From DATJSJ01 sp035504175 (lineage in GTDB: Bacteria > Pseudomonadota > Alphaproteobacteria > Acetobacterales > Acetobacteraceae), in the NCBI GenBank assembly GCA_035504175.1, contig DATJSJ010000015.1, positions 1 to 46,081 on the forward strand: a stretch of 46,081 nt of DNA. Direction: 5' to 3'. Below, in pieces: positions 1-8,333 of this stretch. Within the stretch, counting starts at the first letter, position 1, and each line of letters opens with the position of its first letter. The translations under genes and the position numbers were made by a program. The notes below the pieces were generated by a model. The model was given only the letters and a program-made list of their open reading frames with translations. It was not told where the DNA came from and made no database searches.

Positions 1-684
1 GACGTCAGCCTGCGCGTGCGGCAGGCGCGGCTGACTGCGCTGCTCGGTCCGAACGGCGCCGGCAAGACCACGCTGTTCTCGCTGATCACGCGGCTGTTCG
101 ACACGCGGCACGGTAGCATCTCCGTGCTGGGCCATCGCGTCGACCGGGAGCCTGGCGAGGCGCTGCGCCGGCTCGGCGTCGTGTTCCAGGCGCGCACGCT
201 CGATCTCGACATCTCGGTGATGGAGAATTTGCTCTATCACGCGGCGCTGCACGGCATCGGCGGACGCGAGGCGGCATCGCGCGCCCGCGCCGTGCTGGCC
301 GAGGTGGAGCTCGCCGACCGCGCCCGCGATACCGCGCGCAAGCTCTCCGGCGGCCAGATGCGGCGGATCGAGATTGCCCGTGCGCTGCTGCACTCGCCGC
401 GGCTTCTGGTATTGGACGAGCCGACCGTGGGACTCGACGTCGCCTCCAAGCTCACCATCATCACCCAGGTGCGGCGGCTGATGCGCGAGCACGGCGTCGC
501 GGTGCTCTGGGCGACGCATCTGCTGGACGAGGTCGAGCCGGACGACGAGATGGTGGTGCTGCATCGCGGCCGGGTGATGGCGGCGGGCGGCGTCGCCGAG
601 GTGGTGCGCGCCGCCGGCGCCGCCGATCTGCGCGCCGCCTTCTCGGCGCTCACCGCCGGCGAAGGCGGGAGCGAGAGCGCGTGA
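1..684 (+). CDS. ABC transporter ATP-binding protein (5' partial), PQQ-alcohol-dehydrogenase-associated type
   Basis: The reading frame is open from base 1, so the start codon is outside the window; 227 residues are visible. Walker A GPNGAGKTT is at visible residues 16-24, followed by a Q-loop (VVFQAR), the signature LSGGQMRRIEIARAL, Walker B LLVLDEPTVGLD and the switch His in LWATHLLDEV. It energises an ABC-2 type exporter with the permease that starts 16 bp downstream. The trio ATPase, permease and small secreted protein matches the ABC system that accompanies PQQ-dependent alcohol dehydrogenases in alpha- and gammaproteobacteria; this assignment rests on the permease and on family knowledge. 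Substrate unknown. Only a few N-terminal residues should be missing before the Walker A strand. Confidence 0.9.
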   Translation, partial: DVSLRVRQARLTALLGPNGAGKTTLFSLITRLFDTRHGSISVLGHRVDREPGEALRRLGVVFQARTLDLDISVMENLLYHAALHGIGGREAASRARAVLAEVELADRARDTARKLSGGQMRRIEIARALLHSPRLLVLDEPTVGLDVASKLTIITQVRRLMREHGVAVLWATHLLDEVEPDDEMVVLHRGRVMAAGGVAEVVRAAGAADLRAAFSALTAGEGGSESA

Positions 685-700
685 CGGCGAGAGCGCGCCG

Positions 701-1540
701 GTGAGCGGCGCCAGCCTCGCCGCGCGTCGTGGCTTCACGCTGTGGCAGTACCTGGTCTGCCTGCGCGGCGTGCTGTGGCGGGAGGCGCTGCGCTTCATCC
801 ACCAGCGCGAGCGCTTCGTGTCGGCACTGGTGCGGCCGCTGATCTGGCTTTTCATCTTCGCCGCCGGCTTCCGCCAGATCCTCGGCGTTTCGATCATCCC
901 GCCGTACCAGACCTACGTGCTGTACGAGGTCTACGTCACGCCCGGGCTGATGGGCATGATCCAGCTCTTCCAGGGCATGCAGTCCTCGCTCTCGATGGTC
1001 TACGACCGGGAGATGGGGAACATGCGGATGCTGCTGGTCAGCCCGTTTCCGCGCTGGTTCCTGCTGATCTCCAAGCTGCTCGCCGGCACCGTCGTCTCCA
1101 TCCTGCAGGTCTATGCCTATCTCCTGGTCGCCTGGTTCTGGGGCGTGGACATGCCGCCTTGGGGCTTCCTCACCGTGCTGCCGGCGCTGGCGTTGAACGG
1201 GTTCATGCTCGGCGCGCTCGGCATGCTGCTCTCGTCGGCGATCAAGCAGCTCGAGAATTTCGCGGGCGTGATGAATTTCGTGATCTTTCCGATGTTCTTC
1301 GCCTCCTCGGCACTGTACCCGCTCTGGCTGGTGCAGCAGTCGAGTCCGATCGTCTATGACATCTGCCGGCTGAACCCGTTCACCTACGGTGTGGAGCTGA
1401 TCCGCTTCGCGCTGTACATGCAGATCAACTGGATTGCGCTGGGAGTGGTGCTCGCCATGATCGTGCTGTTCACCGCCGGGGCCATCATCGCCTACGACCC
1501 GTCGCGCGGGGTGCTCACCCGCCGGGCCGGTGCGGCATGA
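701..1540 (+). CDS. ABC-2 type permease, PedC-like (PQQ-alcohol system)
   Basis: A 279-residue integral membrane protein with about six hydrophobic segments, the pattern of ABC-2 export permeases. It starts at GTG, 16 bp after the ATPase stop. The stretches QRERFVSALVRPLIWLFIFA and SLSMVYDREMGNMRMLLVSP resemble the PedC family of permeases found in PQQ-dependent alcohol oxidation clusters (recognised from memory, not searched). It should form the membrane channel for the upstream ATPase. Its stop overlaps the start of the next gene (ATGA), so the three genes are translationally coupled. Whether it exports a cofactor, a lipid or a toxic alcohol product cannot be told from sequence. Confidence 0.85.
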   Translation: MSGASLAARRGFTLWQYLVCLRGVLWREALRFIHQRERFVSALVRPLIWLFIFAAGFRQILGVSIIPPYQTYVLYEVYVTPGLMGMIQLFQGMQSSLSMVYDREMGNMRMLLVSPFPRWFLLISKLLAGTVVSILQVYAYLLVAWFWGVDMPPWGFLTVLPALALNGFMLGALGMLLSSAIKQLENFAGVMNFVIFPMFFASSALYPLWLVQQSSPIVYDICRLNPFTYGVELIRFALYMQINWIALGVVLAMIVLFTAGAIIAYDPSRGVLTRRAGAA

Positions 1541-2157
1541 CGGGCCGGGGCGCGTTCCTGGCGGCGCTGCTCGCCGCCGGGGTGGTCCCCGGCGTCGCGC
1601 GCGCCGAATATCACCCGCCGGGCCAGGACGCCGACTGGCCCTGCATGCAGATCAAGGTGCCGGAACTCTCGGTCGCAAGCTTCTGGACCGGGCCGGCGAT
1701 CGATCCCTATCGCTCGACCTGGTCGAAGGACCCGGCGATCGCCGATCTGGTCGATCGGCTGTCGCAGCGGCGCACCTCGATGGAGGCGGCGACGGCGGCG
1801 ATCGACGCGCTGGCGAAGCAGGCGGGGCCGGACCGGCAGGCGAAACTGCTGGCGCTGATGGCCGGGCTTTACGACACCCTGAACCAGGAACGCGCGAGCG
1901 TGCTGGTCGGGCTCGACCGGTTCGGGCGGCGGCAGAAGGAGCTGGCGCAGCAGCTCCGCACCGAGGCCGCCTCACTCGGTCCCCTCCCGAACCCCAGCGA
2001 AGCCGCCCATGTCAGCGACAAGCAGCGGCAGCTCGAATGGGACATGCAGGTGTTCCAGGACCGGCGGCAGTTGCTGAGCTACGCCTGCGACGTGCCGAAC
2101 ACGATCGAGCGGCGGCTGTTCGCGCTCGCGCGGGCGATCCAGCAGCATCTGTCGTAG
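1537..2157 (+). CDS. Secreted protein of the PQQ-alcohol/ABC cluster, function unknown
   Basis: A 206-residue protein with a signal peptide (about residues 1-23, hydrophobic core then ...GVARA|EYHPP). The mature part is mainly helical and charged, with conserved-looking WPCMQIKVPEL near the N-terminus and a late Cys (SYACDVP), so a disulfide between these two cysteines is possible. The start overlaps the permease stop by ATGA, so it belongs to the exporter operon. Proteins of this size and layout occur beside the PedC-type permease in PQQ-alcohol clusters; a periplasmic accessory role is inferred from position only. Confidence 0.75.
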   Translation: MTGRGAFLAALLAAGVVPGVARAEYHPPGQDADWPCMQIKVPELSVASFWTGPAIDPYRSTWSKDPAIADLVDRLSQRRTSMEAATAAIDALAKQAGPDRQAKLLALMAGLYDTLNQERASVLVGLDRFGRRQKELAQQLRTEAASLGPLPNPSEAAHVSDKQRQLEWDMQVFQDRRQLLSYACDVPNTIERRLFALARAIQQHLS

Positions 2158-2197
2158 GGCCGGGGCGTCGCCCGACTGCCGCCCTCGCTCGCGGCTT

Positions 2198-2246
2198 ATT
2201 TCAATATATCGGCACGATTGAAATCTGGCCGGCCGCCGCGTAGCGT
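2198..2246 (+). promoter_or_regulatory. ArsR operator palindrome and overlapping promoter
   Basis: Perfect 8-bp inverted repeat ATTTCAAT (2198-2205) and ATTGAAAT (2217-2224) with an 11-bp spacer, in the short A/T-rich gap before the ArsR gene. The right arm overlaps a possible -35 TTGAAA (2218-2223), followed 17 bp later by TAGCGT (2241-2246) as a weak -10. ArsR repressors typically bind such dyads over the -35/-10 region, so autoregulation is likely. Transcription from this -10 would start almost at the ATG at 2259, and no Shine-Dalgarno is visible there, so the mRNA may be nearly leaderless. The dyad is seen; the promoter assignment is inference. Confidence 0.55.
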
Positions 2247-2258
2247 CGCGCCGGTTCG

Positions 2259-2567
2259 ATGTCCCGCCCGTTCCAGCATCCGGCAGCCGAGGAGATCACG
2301 CTCGACGGCATTCTGCACGCGCTCGCCGATCCGACGCGGCGCCTGATCGTCGCCCGCCTGCTCGCGACGGGCGGGATGAATTGCGGCCAGGCCTGCCAGG
2401 AGCTGCCGCCCTCCACCGTCTCGCATCATCACCGCGTGCTGCGCGAGGCCGGCCTGATCCGGTCGGAGAAGCGTGGCGTCGAGGTGATCAACAGCGTGCG
2501 GCACGCCGATATCGATCGCCGCTTTCCCGGGTTGCTGGACGCTATCCTGACCCACTCCGCCCGATAG
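2259..2567 (+). CDS. ArsR-family transcriptional regulator
   Basis: A 102-residue winged-helix protein. The recognition-helix region CQELPPSTVSHHHRVLREAG and the following wing (LIRSEKRGVEVINSVRH) are typical of the ArsR/HTH-20 class. No cysteine metal site of the ArsR/SmtB kind is evident (only two Cys, in NCGQACQ before the recognition helix), so it may sense something other than metal. It lies 12 bp upstream of the aldo-keto reductase and probably shares its transcript. Its own promoter carries the palindrome at 2198-2224. Start chosen at ATG 2259, which gives the normal family length. Confidence 0.88.
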   Translation: MSRPFQHPAAEEITLDGILHALADPTRRLIVARLLATGGMNCGQACQELPPSTVSHHHRVLREAGLIRSEKRGVEVINSVRHADIDRRFPGLLDAILTHSAR

Positions 2568-2579
2568 AGGAGACCTCGC

Positions 2580-3611
2580 ATGGAGTATCGACTGCTCGGC
2601 CGCTCCGGCCTCAAGGTTCCCGTGCTCAGCCTCGGCACCGGCACGTTCGGTGGCTCGAACGAGTTCTTCCGCCGCTGGGGGCGGGCCGATGTCACCGAGG
2701 CCACGCGCCTGGTTGACGTGTGCCTCGAGGCCGGCGCGAATTTCTTCGACACCGCCGACGTCTATTCGCAGGGCATGGCGGAGGAGATTCTCGGCCAGGC
2801 GATCCGCGGCCGGCGCGACAAGGTGCTGATCTCCTCGAAGGCAACGTTCGCGATCGGGGATGGGCCGAACGACAAGGGGTCCTCGCGCTATCACCTCATG
2901 CGCGCCTGCGAGGCCAGCCTGAAGCGGCTCGGCACCGACCATATCGACGTTTACTTCATGCATGGTTTCGACGCGCTGACGCCGGTCGAGGAGACGCTGC
3001 GCGCCCTTGACGACCTGATCCGCGCCGGCAAGATCGGCTATATTGGCTGCTCGAACTTTTCCGGCTGGCATCTGATGAAGGCGCTGGCTGCGTCGGAGCG
3101 CGACGGGCTCGCGCGCTATGTCGTCTACCAGGGCTACTATTCGCTGATCAGCCGCGACTACGAATGGGAGCTGATGCCGCTCGGCCTCGATCAGGGCGTC
3201 GGGCTGATGGTGTGGAGTCCGCTCGGCTGGGGCCGGCTCACCGGCAAGATCCGGCGCGGCGAGGCACCGACCAGCGGCCGCATTGCCGCCGGCGGCGCGG
3301 CGGGCGGTCCGATCGTGGACGACGAGCATGTCTACACCGTCGTCGATGCGCTGGACGCGGTGGCGCAGGAGACCGGCAGGACCGTCGCACAGGTGGCGCT
3401 GAACTGGCTGCTGCAGCGCCCGACCGTGGTCAACATCGTGATGGGCGCGCGCAACGAGGAGCAGTTGCGGCAGAATCTCGGCGCGATCGGCTGGTCGCTG
3501 ACACCCGGGCAGATCGCGACGCTGGACAAGGCGAGCCATCGCGTGCCGACCTATCCGTATTGGCACCAGATCGATTCCGCCGAGCGGAACCCGAAGCCGA
3601 CGCAGTGGTGA
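2580..3611 (+). CDS. Aldo/keto reductase
   Basis: A 343-residue NADPH-dependent oxidoreductase of the AKR superfamily with a (beta/alpha)8 barrel. The catalytic tetrad is visible: Asp57 and Tyr62 in FDTADVY, Lys87 in ISSKATF and His128 in YFMHGFD. The late stretch IVMGARNEEQLRQNL is the usual cofactor-phosphate loop. A good ribosome site AGAGGAGA (2566-2573) precedes the ATG. Pairing with an ArsR regulator is common for stress- or aldehyde-responsive AKRs; the physiological substrate is not evident. Confidence 0.9.
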   Translation: MEYRLLGRSGLKVPVLSLGTGTFGGSNEFFRRWGRADVTEATRLVDVCLEAGANFFDTADVYSQGMAEEILGQAIRGRRDKVLISSKATFAIGDGPNDKGSSRYHLMRACEASLKRLGTDHIDVYFMHGFDALTPVEETLRALDDLIRAGKIGYIGCSNFSGWHLMKALAASERDGLARYVVYQGYYSLISRDYEWELMPLGLDQGVGLMVWSPLGWGRLTGKIRRGEAPTSGRIAAGGAAGGPIVDDEHVYTVVDALDAVAQETGRTVAQVALNWLLQRPTVVNIVMGARNEEQLRQNLGAIGWSLTPGQIATLDKASHRVPTYPYWHQIDSAERNPKPTQW

Positions 3612-3675
3612 GGCGGGCGGCCACGCCGCCGCACCCAGGAACGCCGCTCCGGCCTGCCCTCGACCCGCGATGATC

Positions 3676-3936
3676 CGTCCGGGGTGCGACCGGTTCAAGG
3701 CCAAGCCCCTTCGGGGCGCCTGCGGCGGCCTTGAGCCGGCCACACCCCGGACGAAGGCGCTCGGGATCGAGGAAAGGCTCGGTGTGCAGCCGGCTGACCG
3801 CACGACCGAGCGGAGCGCGTCGCATCCGTCCCTTGCTCGATCCCAAGCCAAAGCCTCCGCGGGCGGGACGGGGTCAATCCCTCGCGCAGCGACCCGCGCG
3901 GCGGGCTCGAGGATTGACGCCGGCCCGCCCGCGGAG
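3676..3936. repeat. Convergent intergenic region (3612-3983) filled by three long inverted repeats
   Basis: The gap between the aldo-keto reductase and uvrC ends contains no convincing gene but folds strongly. Stem 1: 3676-3702 with 3727-3753, 24 of 27 positions paired plus one G-T, enclosing a small hairpin GCCCC/GGGGC at 3705-3717. Stem 2: 3759-3771 with 3836-3848, 12 of 13 paired, enclosing GCTCGGT/ACCGAGC (3777-3783/3805-3811). Stem 3: 3855-3880 with 3911-3936, 24 of 26 paired, including 13 perfect pairs at the outer end. None is followed by a T-run. It could be a structured RNA, a palindromic repeat element or a large bidirectional terminator. Confidence 0.6.
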
Positions 3937-3983
3937 CGCACCATCGCGGATCGAAGCAGGGACACGCTCCAACGCCACCACCG

Positions 3984-5903
3984 CTATCGCATGTCCCGAT
4001 GAAAATACGCGTACACCCGCCGCGCCGTCTCGCGGTTGATCCCCGGCGCCGCCTCCAGATCGGCCAGCCCCGCCTGTTTCACCCCGCGCGCCGATCCAAA
4101 ATGGTTCAGCAGCGCCCGCTTGCGTGCCGCGCCCACGCCGGTGATCTCGTCCAGCTCGCTGCGCACCAGCGCCTTCGACCGCCCCGCGCGATGCGTCGTG
4201 ATCGCAAACCGATGCGCCTCGTCGCGCAGCCGCTGCAGGTAATATAGCACCGGATCGCGCGGCGGCAGCTGAAACGGCGCCGCCGGATTGCCCTCCGCGT
4301 CCAGCGCGTGGAACCACTCCCGCCCGGCATCGCGATCCGGCCCCTTCGCGATCGCCACCAGCTTCACATCCTCGACGCCGAGATCGGCCAGCACCTGCCG
4401 CGCCGCGGAAAGCTGCCCGGCGCCGCCATCGATCAGCACCAGATCAGGCCAGGCCCGGAACGCCGCCGGATTGCCGTCATCCTCCGACTGCTCGCGCAGC
4501 GCCCGCGCGAAACGCCGCTCCAGCACCTCGCGCATCATCGCGAAATCATCGCCTGGCGTGATCGGCCCGCGGATCGTGTATTTGCGATAGGCGTTCTTCA
4601 TGAAGCCTTCCGGCCCGGCAACGATCATCACGCCATAGGCGTTGCGGCCCATGATGTGGCTGTTGTCGTAGACCTCGATCCGCTCCGGCGGCGCGGGCAA
4701 CTGGAACAGCGTCGCCAGCCCCTCCAGCAGCTTCGCCTGGCCGGCGGATTCCGCGAGCTTGCGCTCCAGCGCCTCGCGCGCATTGACCTCGGCATGCAGC
4801 ACCACGGCGCGCTTCTCGCCGCGCTGCGGCACCGCCAGCTCGACCCGCCGCCCGGCGCGCAGCGACAGCGCCTCGGACACCAGCGCCTGCTCCGGCAGGA
4901 CATGGTTCAGCAGCAGCAGCGGCGGCGGCACCTTGTCGTCGTAGAACTGCGCGATGAACGCACCGAGCACCTCGCCCGGATCACCGGCCCGCCCGGTCGG
5001 ATAGAAGGCGCGGTTGCCGTTGTTGCGGCCGCCGCGGATGAAGAACACCTGCACGCAGGTCTGGCCACCGATCTGCCAGGCGGCGACGATGTCCGCATCC
5101 TCCAGGCTCGCCGGATTGATCACGCTGGTACCCTGCACATGCGTCAGCGCCCGGATCCGGTCGCGCAGCGCCGCGGCCCGCTCGAACTCCAGCCGCTCGG
5201 CAGCGCCCTCCATCTCCGTCGCCAGCTCCTTCTGCACCACCGCCTGCTTGCCGGAGAGGAAGGCGCGCGCCTGCCCGACCAGCGTCGCGTAGCCGGCGCG
5301 GTCGATCCGCCCGACACACGGCGCGGAGCAGCGGCGGATCTGGTACAGCAGGCACGGCCGGGTGCGCGCCGCGAACACCGTGTCGGCGCAGGAGCGCAAC
5401 AGGAACACGCGCTGCATCGCCGTCACCGTCTGGTTCACCGCCCAGGCGGAGGCGAAAGGCCCCCAATAGCTCCCCTTGCGCACCTGCGCGCCGCGATGCT
5501 TGGCGATCTGCGGGAACTCGTGATCCTCGGTCAGCATCAGCCACGGATAGGATTTGTCGTCCCGCAGCACGATGTTGAAGCGCGGCTTCAGCCGCTTGAT
5601 CACATTGGCCTCGAGCAGCAGCGCCTCGGCCTCGGTGTGCGTCGTGACGATTTCCATCGCCGCCGTCTCGGCCACCATCCGGCGCAGCCGCTCGTCCGGC
5701 AGCCGCCCGAGCTGGGCGTAGGCAGCCACCCGCTTCTTTAGGTTGCGCGCCTTGCCGACATACAGCGCGTTCCCCTTGGCATCGAGCATGCGATAGACGC
5801 CGGGACAGGCCGGCATCGTCGCCAGCGCCGCCTCGATCACCGCGACGCCGCCCGCGCCGGCGGGCGCCTCCGCGGGCGAGGGATCGGGTTCGGTGTCGCT
5901 CAT
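3984..5903 (-). CDS. uvrC: Excinuclease ABC subunit C
   Basis: Nucleotide excision repair endonuclease that makes both incisions around UvrB-bound lesions. 639 residues from the ATG at 5903; a longer open frame upstream looks non-coding. N-terminal GIY-YIG nuclease: GVYRM at residues 35-39, LYVGKA at 47-52, and the metal-binding Glu in LLLEANVIKRLKP. A UVR (UvrB-binding) segment follows (MEGAAERLEFERAAALRDRI). The C-terminal RNase H-like nuclease shows DNSHIMG, LVLIDGG and EAHRFAITTHR. The helix-hairpin-helix tail is GVGAARKRALLNHFGS plus APGINRETARRVYAYF. Length and domain order are normal. Confidence 0.97.
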   Translation of the reverse strand: MSDTEPDPSPAEAPAGAGGVAVIEAALATMPACPGVYRMLDAKGNALYVGKARNLKKRVAAYAQLGRLPDERLRRMVAETAAMEIVTTHTEAEALLLEANVIKRLKPRFNIVLRDDKSYPWLMLTEDHEFPQIAKHRGAQVRKGSYWGPFASAWAVNQTVTAMQRVFLLRSCADTVFAARTRPCLLYQIRRCSAPCVGRIDRAGYATLVGQARAFLSGKQAVVQKELATEMEGAAERLEFERAAALRDRIRALTHVQGTSVINPASLEDADIVAAWQIGGQTCVQVFFIRGGRNNGNRAFYPTGRAGDPGEVLGAFIAQFYDDKVPPPLLLLNHVLPEQALVSEALSLRAGRRVELAVPQRGEKRAVVLHAEVNAREALERKLAESAGQAKLLEGLATLFQLPAPPERIEVYDNSHIMGRNAYGVMIVAGPEGFMKNAYRKYTIRGPITPGDDFAMMREVLERRFARALREQSEDDGNPAAFRAWPDLVLIDGGAGQLSAARQVLADLGVEDVKLVAIAKGPDRDAGREWFHALDAEGNPAAPFQLPPRDPVLYYLQRLRDEAHRFAITTHRAGRSKALVRSELDEITGVGAARKRALLNHFGSARGVKQAGLADLEAAPGINRETARRVYAYFHRDMR

Positions 5904-6203
5904 GCGCCTGCACTTGGGACGGTGCTGCGCCGCCCGCCATGGCCCGCAATCCGGGCGAATCCGATGCGCCGGGGCTGTGGATATCTCTGTGCGCAAGCCG
6001 CCGCCGGGCAGGCCCTCTCCTGGACCCGGCACGTCACGCGCTGGCCGGCCCCGACTCCGCACTCTTTCATTAACATATTGATTTCACGAAATATCGCCTG
6101 GGCGGCCCGACACGCGGATGAAAACAATCTGCCACCCGACTGCAATGATTTGCCTATCCGGCCAGGAGGTGGACAAACGCCGGTGATTTCCCAACCGACC
6201 CTG
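5904..6203. other. 300-bp intergenic region upstream of uvrC, AT-richer, no gene seen
   Basis: Between the uvrC start and the end of the minus-strand SDR gene. Bases 6061-6170 are clearly less GC-rich than the surroundings, as expected for a promoter zone. A short dyad ATTTCACGAAAT lies at 6081-6092, flanked by ATAT on both sides. I could not pick out convincing -35/-10 boxes and see no SOS box. Open frames crossing it have no recognisable protein character. Confidence 0.4.
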
Positions 6204-6995
6204 TCATTCCTCCGGCCCGCCATCGCCGGACGGGCCCCATTGCAGGTGCTGGCCGCCATCCAGCGCCAGCATCTGCCCCGTGAAGGAGGGCAAGGCAAGC
6301 AGCGCCAGCACCGCCCGCCCGATCTCCTCCGGCCCGGCCCCGTGCCTGAGCGGGACCGACCGCAGCTGCCGCTCGAACTGCGCCGCGCTCTGCCGCGGGC
6401 TCGGCAAGGTCGGACCAGGGCCGATGCCGCAAACCCGGATGCGCGGCGCCAGCGCCAGCGCCAGCGTCCGGGTCAGCGTCCACAGCCCGGCCTTGGTAAC
6501 GGTGTAGGAGATGAAATGCGGCGTCAGCGACCACACGCGCTGGTCCAGCATGTTCACCACCACGCCCTCCGCGCCGGCGGGCAGCGCGCGGGCGAACTCC
6601 TGCGCCAGCACGAAGGGCGCGCGCAGATTGGGCTCCAGATGCGCGTCCCAGCTCTCCCGCGTGACGCTGTCCCACTCGTCGCGCTCGAACAGGCTGGCAT
6701 TGTTGACCAGTACCCCGACCGGCCCCAGCGCCGCCGCCGCGTCCGGCACCAACCGGCGCACCGCCGCCTCCTGCGCCAGTTCCGCCGCCAGCACCGCCGC
6801 CGAGACGCCCCGCGCGCGCAGCTCGGCCGCCAGCGTCTCCGCCTCCCCGGCGCTCGCATGGTAGTGCAGCGCGACGCCGAACCCCGCCTCCGCCAGCGCC
6901 AGCGCGATCGCGCGCCCGACGCGCCGCGCCGCGCCGGTGACCAGCGCCACGCGCGGGATCGTCGGGGGAATCATCTCGATGAAAGACAGCGGCAT
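6204..6995 (-). CDS. SDR oxidoreductase, FolM/pteridine-reductase-like
   Basis: A 263-residue short-chain dehydrogenase. The nucleotide-binding motif reads TGAARRVGRAIA, the TGxxxRxG variant typical of pteridine reductases and FolM (dihydromonapterin reductase) rather than the usual TGxxxGxG. NNAS follows, and the catalytic Tyr-Lys pair is in YTVTKAG. The C-terminal GQMLALDGGQHLQW is the usual SDR dimer segment. Start taken at 6995 (MPLSFIEM); ATG 6974 is an alternative, and the longer upstream frame lacks SDR character. Pterin reduction is a family-based suggestion. It is divergent from the SDR at 7106. Confidence 0.85.
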   Translation of the reverse strand: MPLSFIEMIPPTIPRVALVTGAARRVGRAIALALAEAGFGVALHYHASAGEAETLAAELRARGVSAAVLAAELAQEAAVRRLVPDAAAALGPVGVLVNNASLFERDEWDSVTRESWDAHLEPNLRAPFVLAQEFARALPAGAEGVVVNMLDQRVWSLTPHFISYTVTKAGLWTLTRTLALALAPRIRVCGIGPGPTLPSPRQSAAQFERQLRSVPLRHGAGPEEIGRAVLALLALPSFTGQMLALDGGQHLQWGPSGDGGPEE

Positions 6996-7105
6996 GCGTC
7001 CGCTGTAGCGACAACCGCCCCTCCGGTGAACCCCCCGCCGGCACCGCGCGGGCTGGACACCCCCGACGCCACATGCCAATCGCCGCACATCGTGAGGAGG
7101 CACGC

Positions 7106-7858
7106 ATGAACCAGCTCGATCTCAAGGGCCGCGTCGCGGTGGTGACCGGCGGCGCCCGTGGCATCGGCTACGCGGTGGCCGAGCGGATGCTCGCCTCCGG
7201 CGCCGCGGTGGCACTCTGGGACATGGACAGCGCCAGGCTGGACCAGGCCGCGAAACCACTCGGCGCCGCCGGCACGGTCAGCACCCATTGCCTCGACCTC
7301 ACCGTCGAGGCCGCGGTCCGCGATGCCACCGCAGCCACGGAACAGCGCCACGGCCACATCGACATCCTGGTCAACAACGCCGGCATCGCCGGCACCAACG
7401 GCCTCACCTGGGAACTGCCGACCGACCACTGGCGCCGGGTGATCGAGGTCGACCTGATCGCGCCCTACCTCACCGCCGCCGCCATCGTTCCCGGCATGAT
7501 CGCCCGCGGCTGGGGCCGCATCGTCAACGTCGCCTCGATCGCCGGCAAGGAAGGCAACCCGACCGCCAGCCACTACTCCGCTGCCAAGGCCGGGCTGATC
7601 GGCTTCACCAAATCGCTCGGCAAGGAACTGGCGCAGAAGGGCGTGCTGGTGAACTGCGTGACGCCGGCGGCGGCCAAGACGGAGATCTTCGACCAGATCA
7701 CCCAGGCGCATATCGACTACATGCTGTCCCGCATCCCGATGGGCCGGTTCCTGCAGGTCGAGGAAGTGGCGGCGCTGATCTGCTGGCTCTCCTCGGAGGA
7801 CTGCTCCTTCTCCACCGGCGCCGTGTTCGACATCTCCGGCGGCCGCGCCACCTACTGA
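7106..7858 (+). CDS. SDR family oxidoreductase (FabG-like)
   Basis: A 250-residue classical NAD(P)-dependent dehydrogenase. TGGARGIG is at residues 14-21, NNAG follows, and the catalytic triad is Ser144, Tyr157 and Lys161 (spacing S-x12-Y-x3-K). A strong ribosome site GAGGAGG (7094-7100) fixes the ATG. An acidic residue after the second strand (LWDMDSA) favours NAD over NADP. The sequence resembles 3-oxoacyl-ACP-reductase-like and sugar-acid dehydrogenases; the substrate is not determinable. The last 7 bp overlap the end of the convergent DUF488 gene. Confidence 0.9.
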   Translation: MNQLDLKGRVAVVTGGARGIGYAVAERMLASGAAVALWDMDSARLDQAAKPLGAAGTVSTHCLDLTVEAAVRDATAATEQRHGHIDILVNNAGIAGTNGLTWELPTDHWRRVIEVDLIAPYLTAAAIVPGMIARGWGRIVNVASIAGKEGNPTASHYSAAKAGLIGFTKSLGKELAQKGVLVNCVTPAAAKTEIFDQITQAHIDYMLSRIPMGRFLQVEEVAALICWLSSEDCSFSTGAVFDISGGRATY

Positions 7859-8298
7859 TCCGGCGCCGGCAAATGCCGCACGGCGAAGCCCCAGCGCTGG
7901 TGCAGCGCGGCGGCAACGATCGTGCGATGGCAATGCGCCGGATCAGCCTCCAGGCAGAGCAGGCAGCACCGGCCGCGACGCGCCGTCTCCGCGAGCGAAA
8001 CCAGCGCCTCCTGCGCCGGCGGCGTCGCCAGATGCGCCGCAAAGATCCGCTGCATCAAAGCGGGATGGCCGCTGCGCACGGCCTCCCGCCCTTCCTTCGG
8101 GGTCCCCAGCGCCGGCACGTGCAGATAGCCGATCCCCGCCTGCTCCAGCGCCGCTGACAAGGCGCGCTTGGCGTAGCCAGGGCGGCGGGAGTTGGCGATC
8201 GCCCGCACGTCGATCAGCTGAGTCACGCCCTCCTGCTTCAGGATGGCGAGAAAGTCGGACGGCGGCAGGCGCTCGTAGCCGATCGTGGAAATATCCAT
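7852..8298 (-). CDS. DUF488 family protein
   Basis: A 148-residue protein of the DUF488 family, function unknown. Family hallmarks are visible: the start STIGYERLPPSDFLAIL, the strand LIDVRAIANSRRPGYAK, and the C-terminal cysteine-histidine motif CLLCLEADPAHCHRTIVA. The arrangement (DVR...SR and CHR) has been likened to rhodanese or nuclease folds, but no activity is established. The gene converges on and overlaps the SDR at 7106-7858. A triple-hairpin repeat lies just upstream (8334-8404). Confidence 0.9.
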   Translation of the reverse strand: MDISTIGYERLPPSDFLAILKQEGVTQLIDVRAIANSRRPGYAKRALSAALEQAGIGYLHVPALGTPKEGREAVRSGHPALMQRIFAAHLATPPAQEALVSLAETARRGRCCLLCLEADPAHCHRTIVAAALHQRWGFAVRHLPAPDQ

Positions 8299-8333
8299 CG
8301 ACGCACCGTACGGCCTCGGCAGGAGGCGGAAAA

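Noticed and set aside
3670..4002. 110-codon frame in the folded region before uvrC
   Set aside because: It is made of the inverted-repeat arms, has no recognisable domain and runs into the uvrC end on the opposite strand.
5900..6298. 132-codon minus-strand frame across the gap upstream of uvrC
   Set aside because: It overlaps the end of the SDR gene and the start of uvrC, shows no family features and has no plausible ribosome site.
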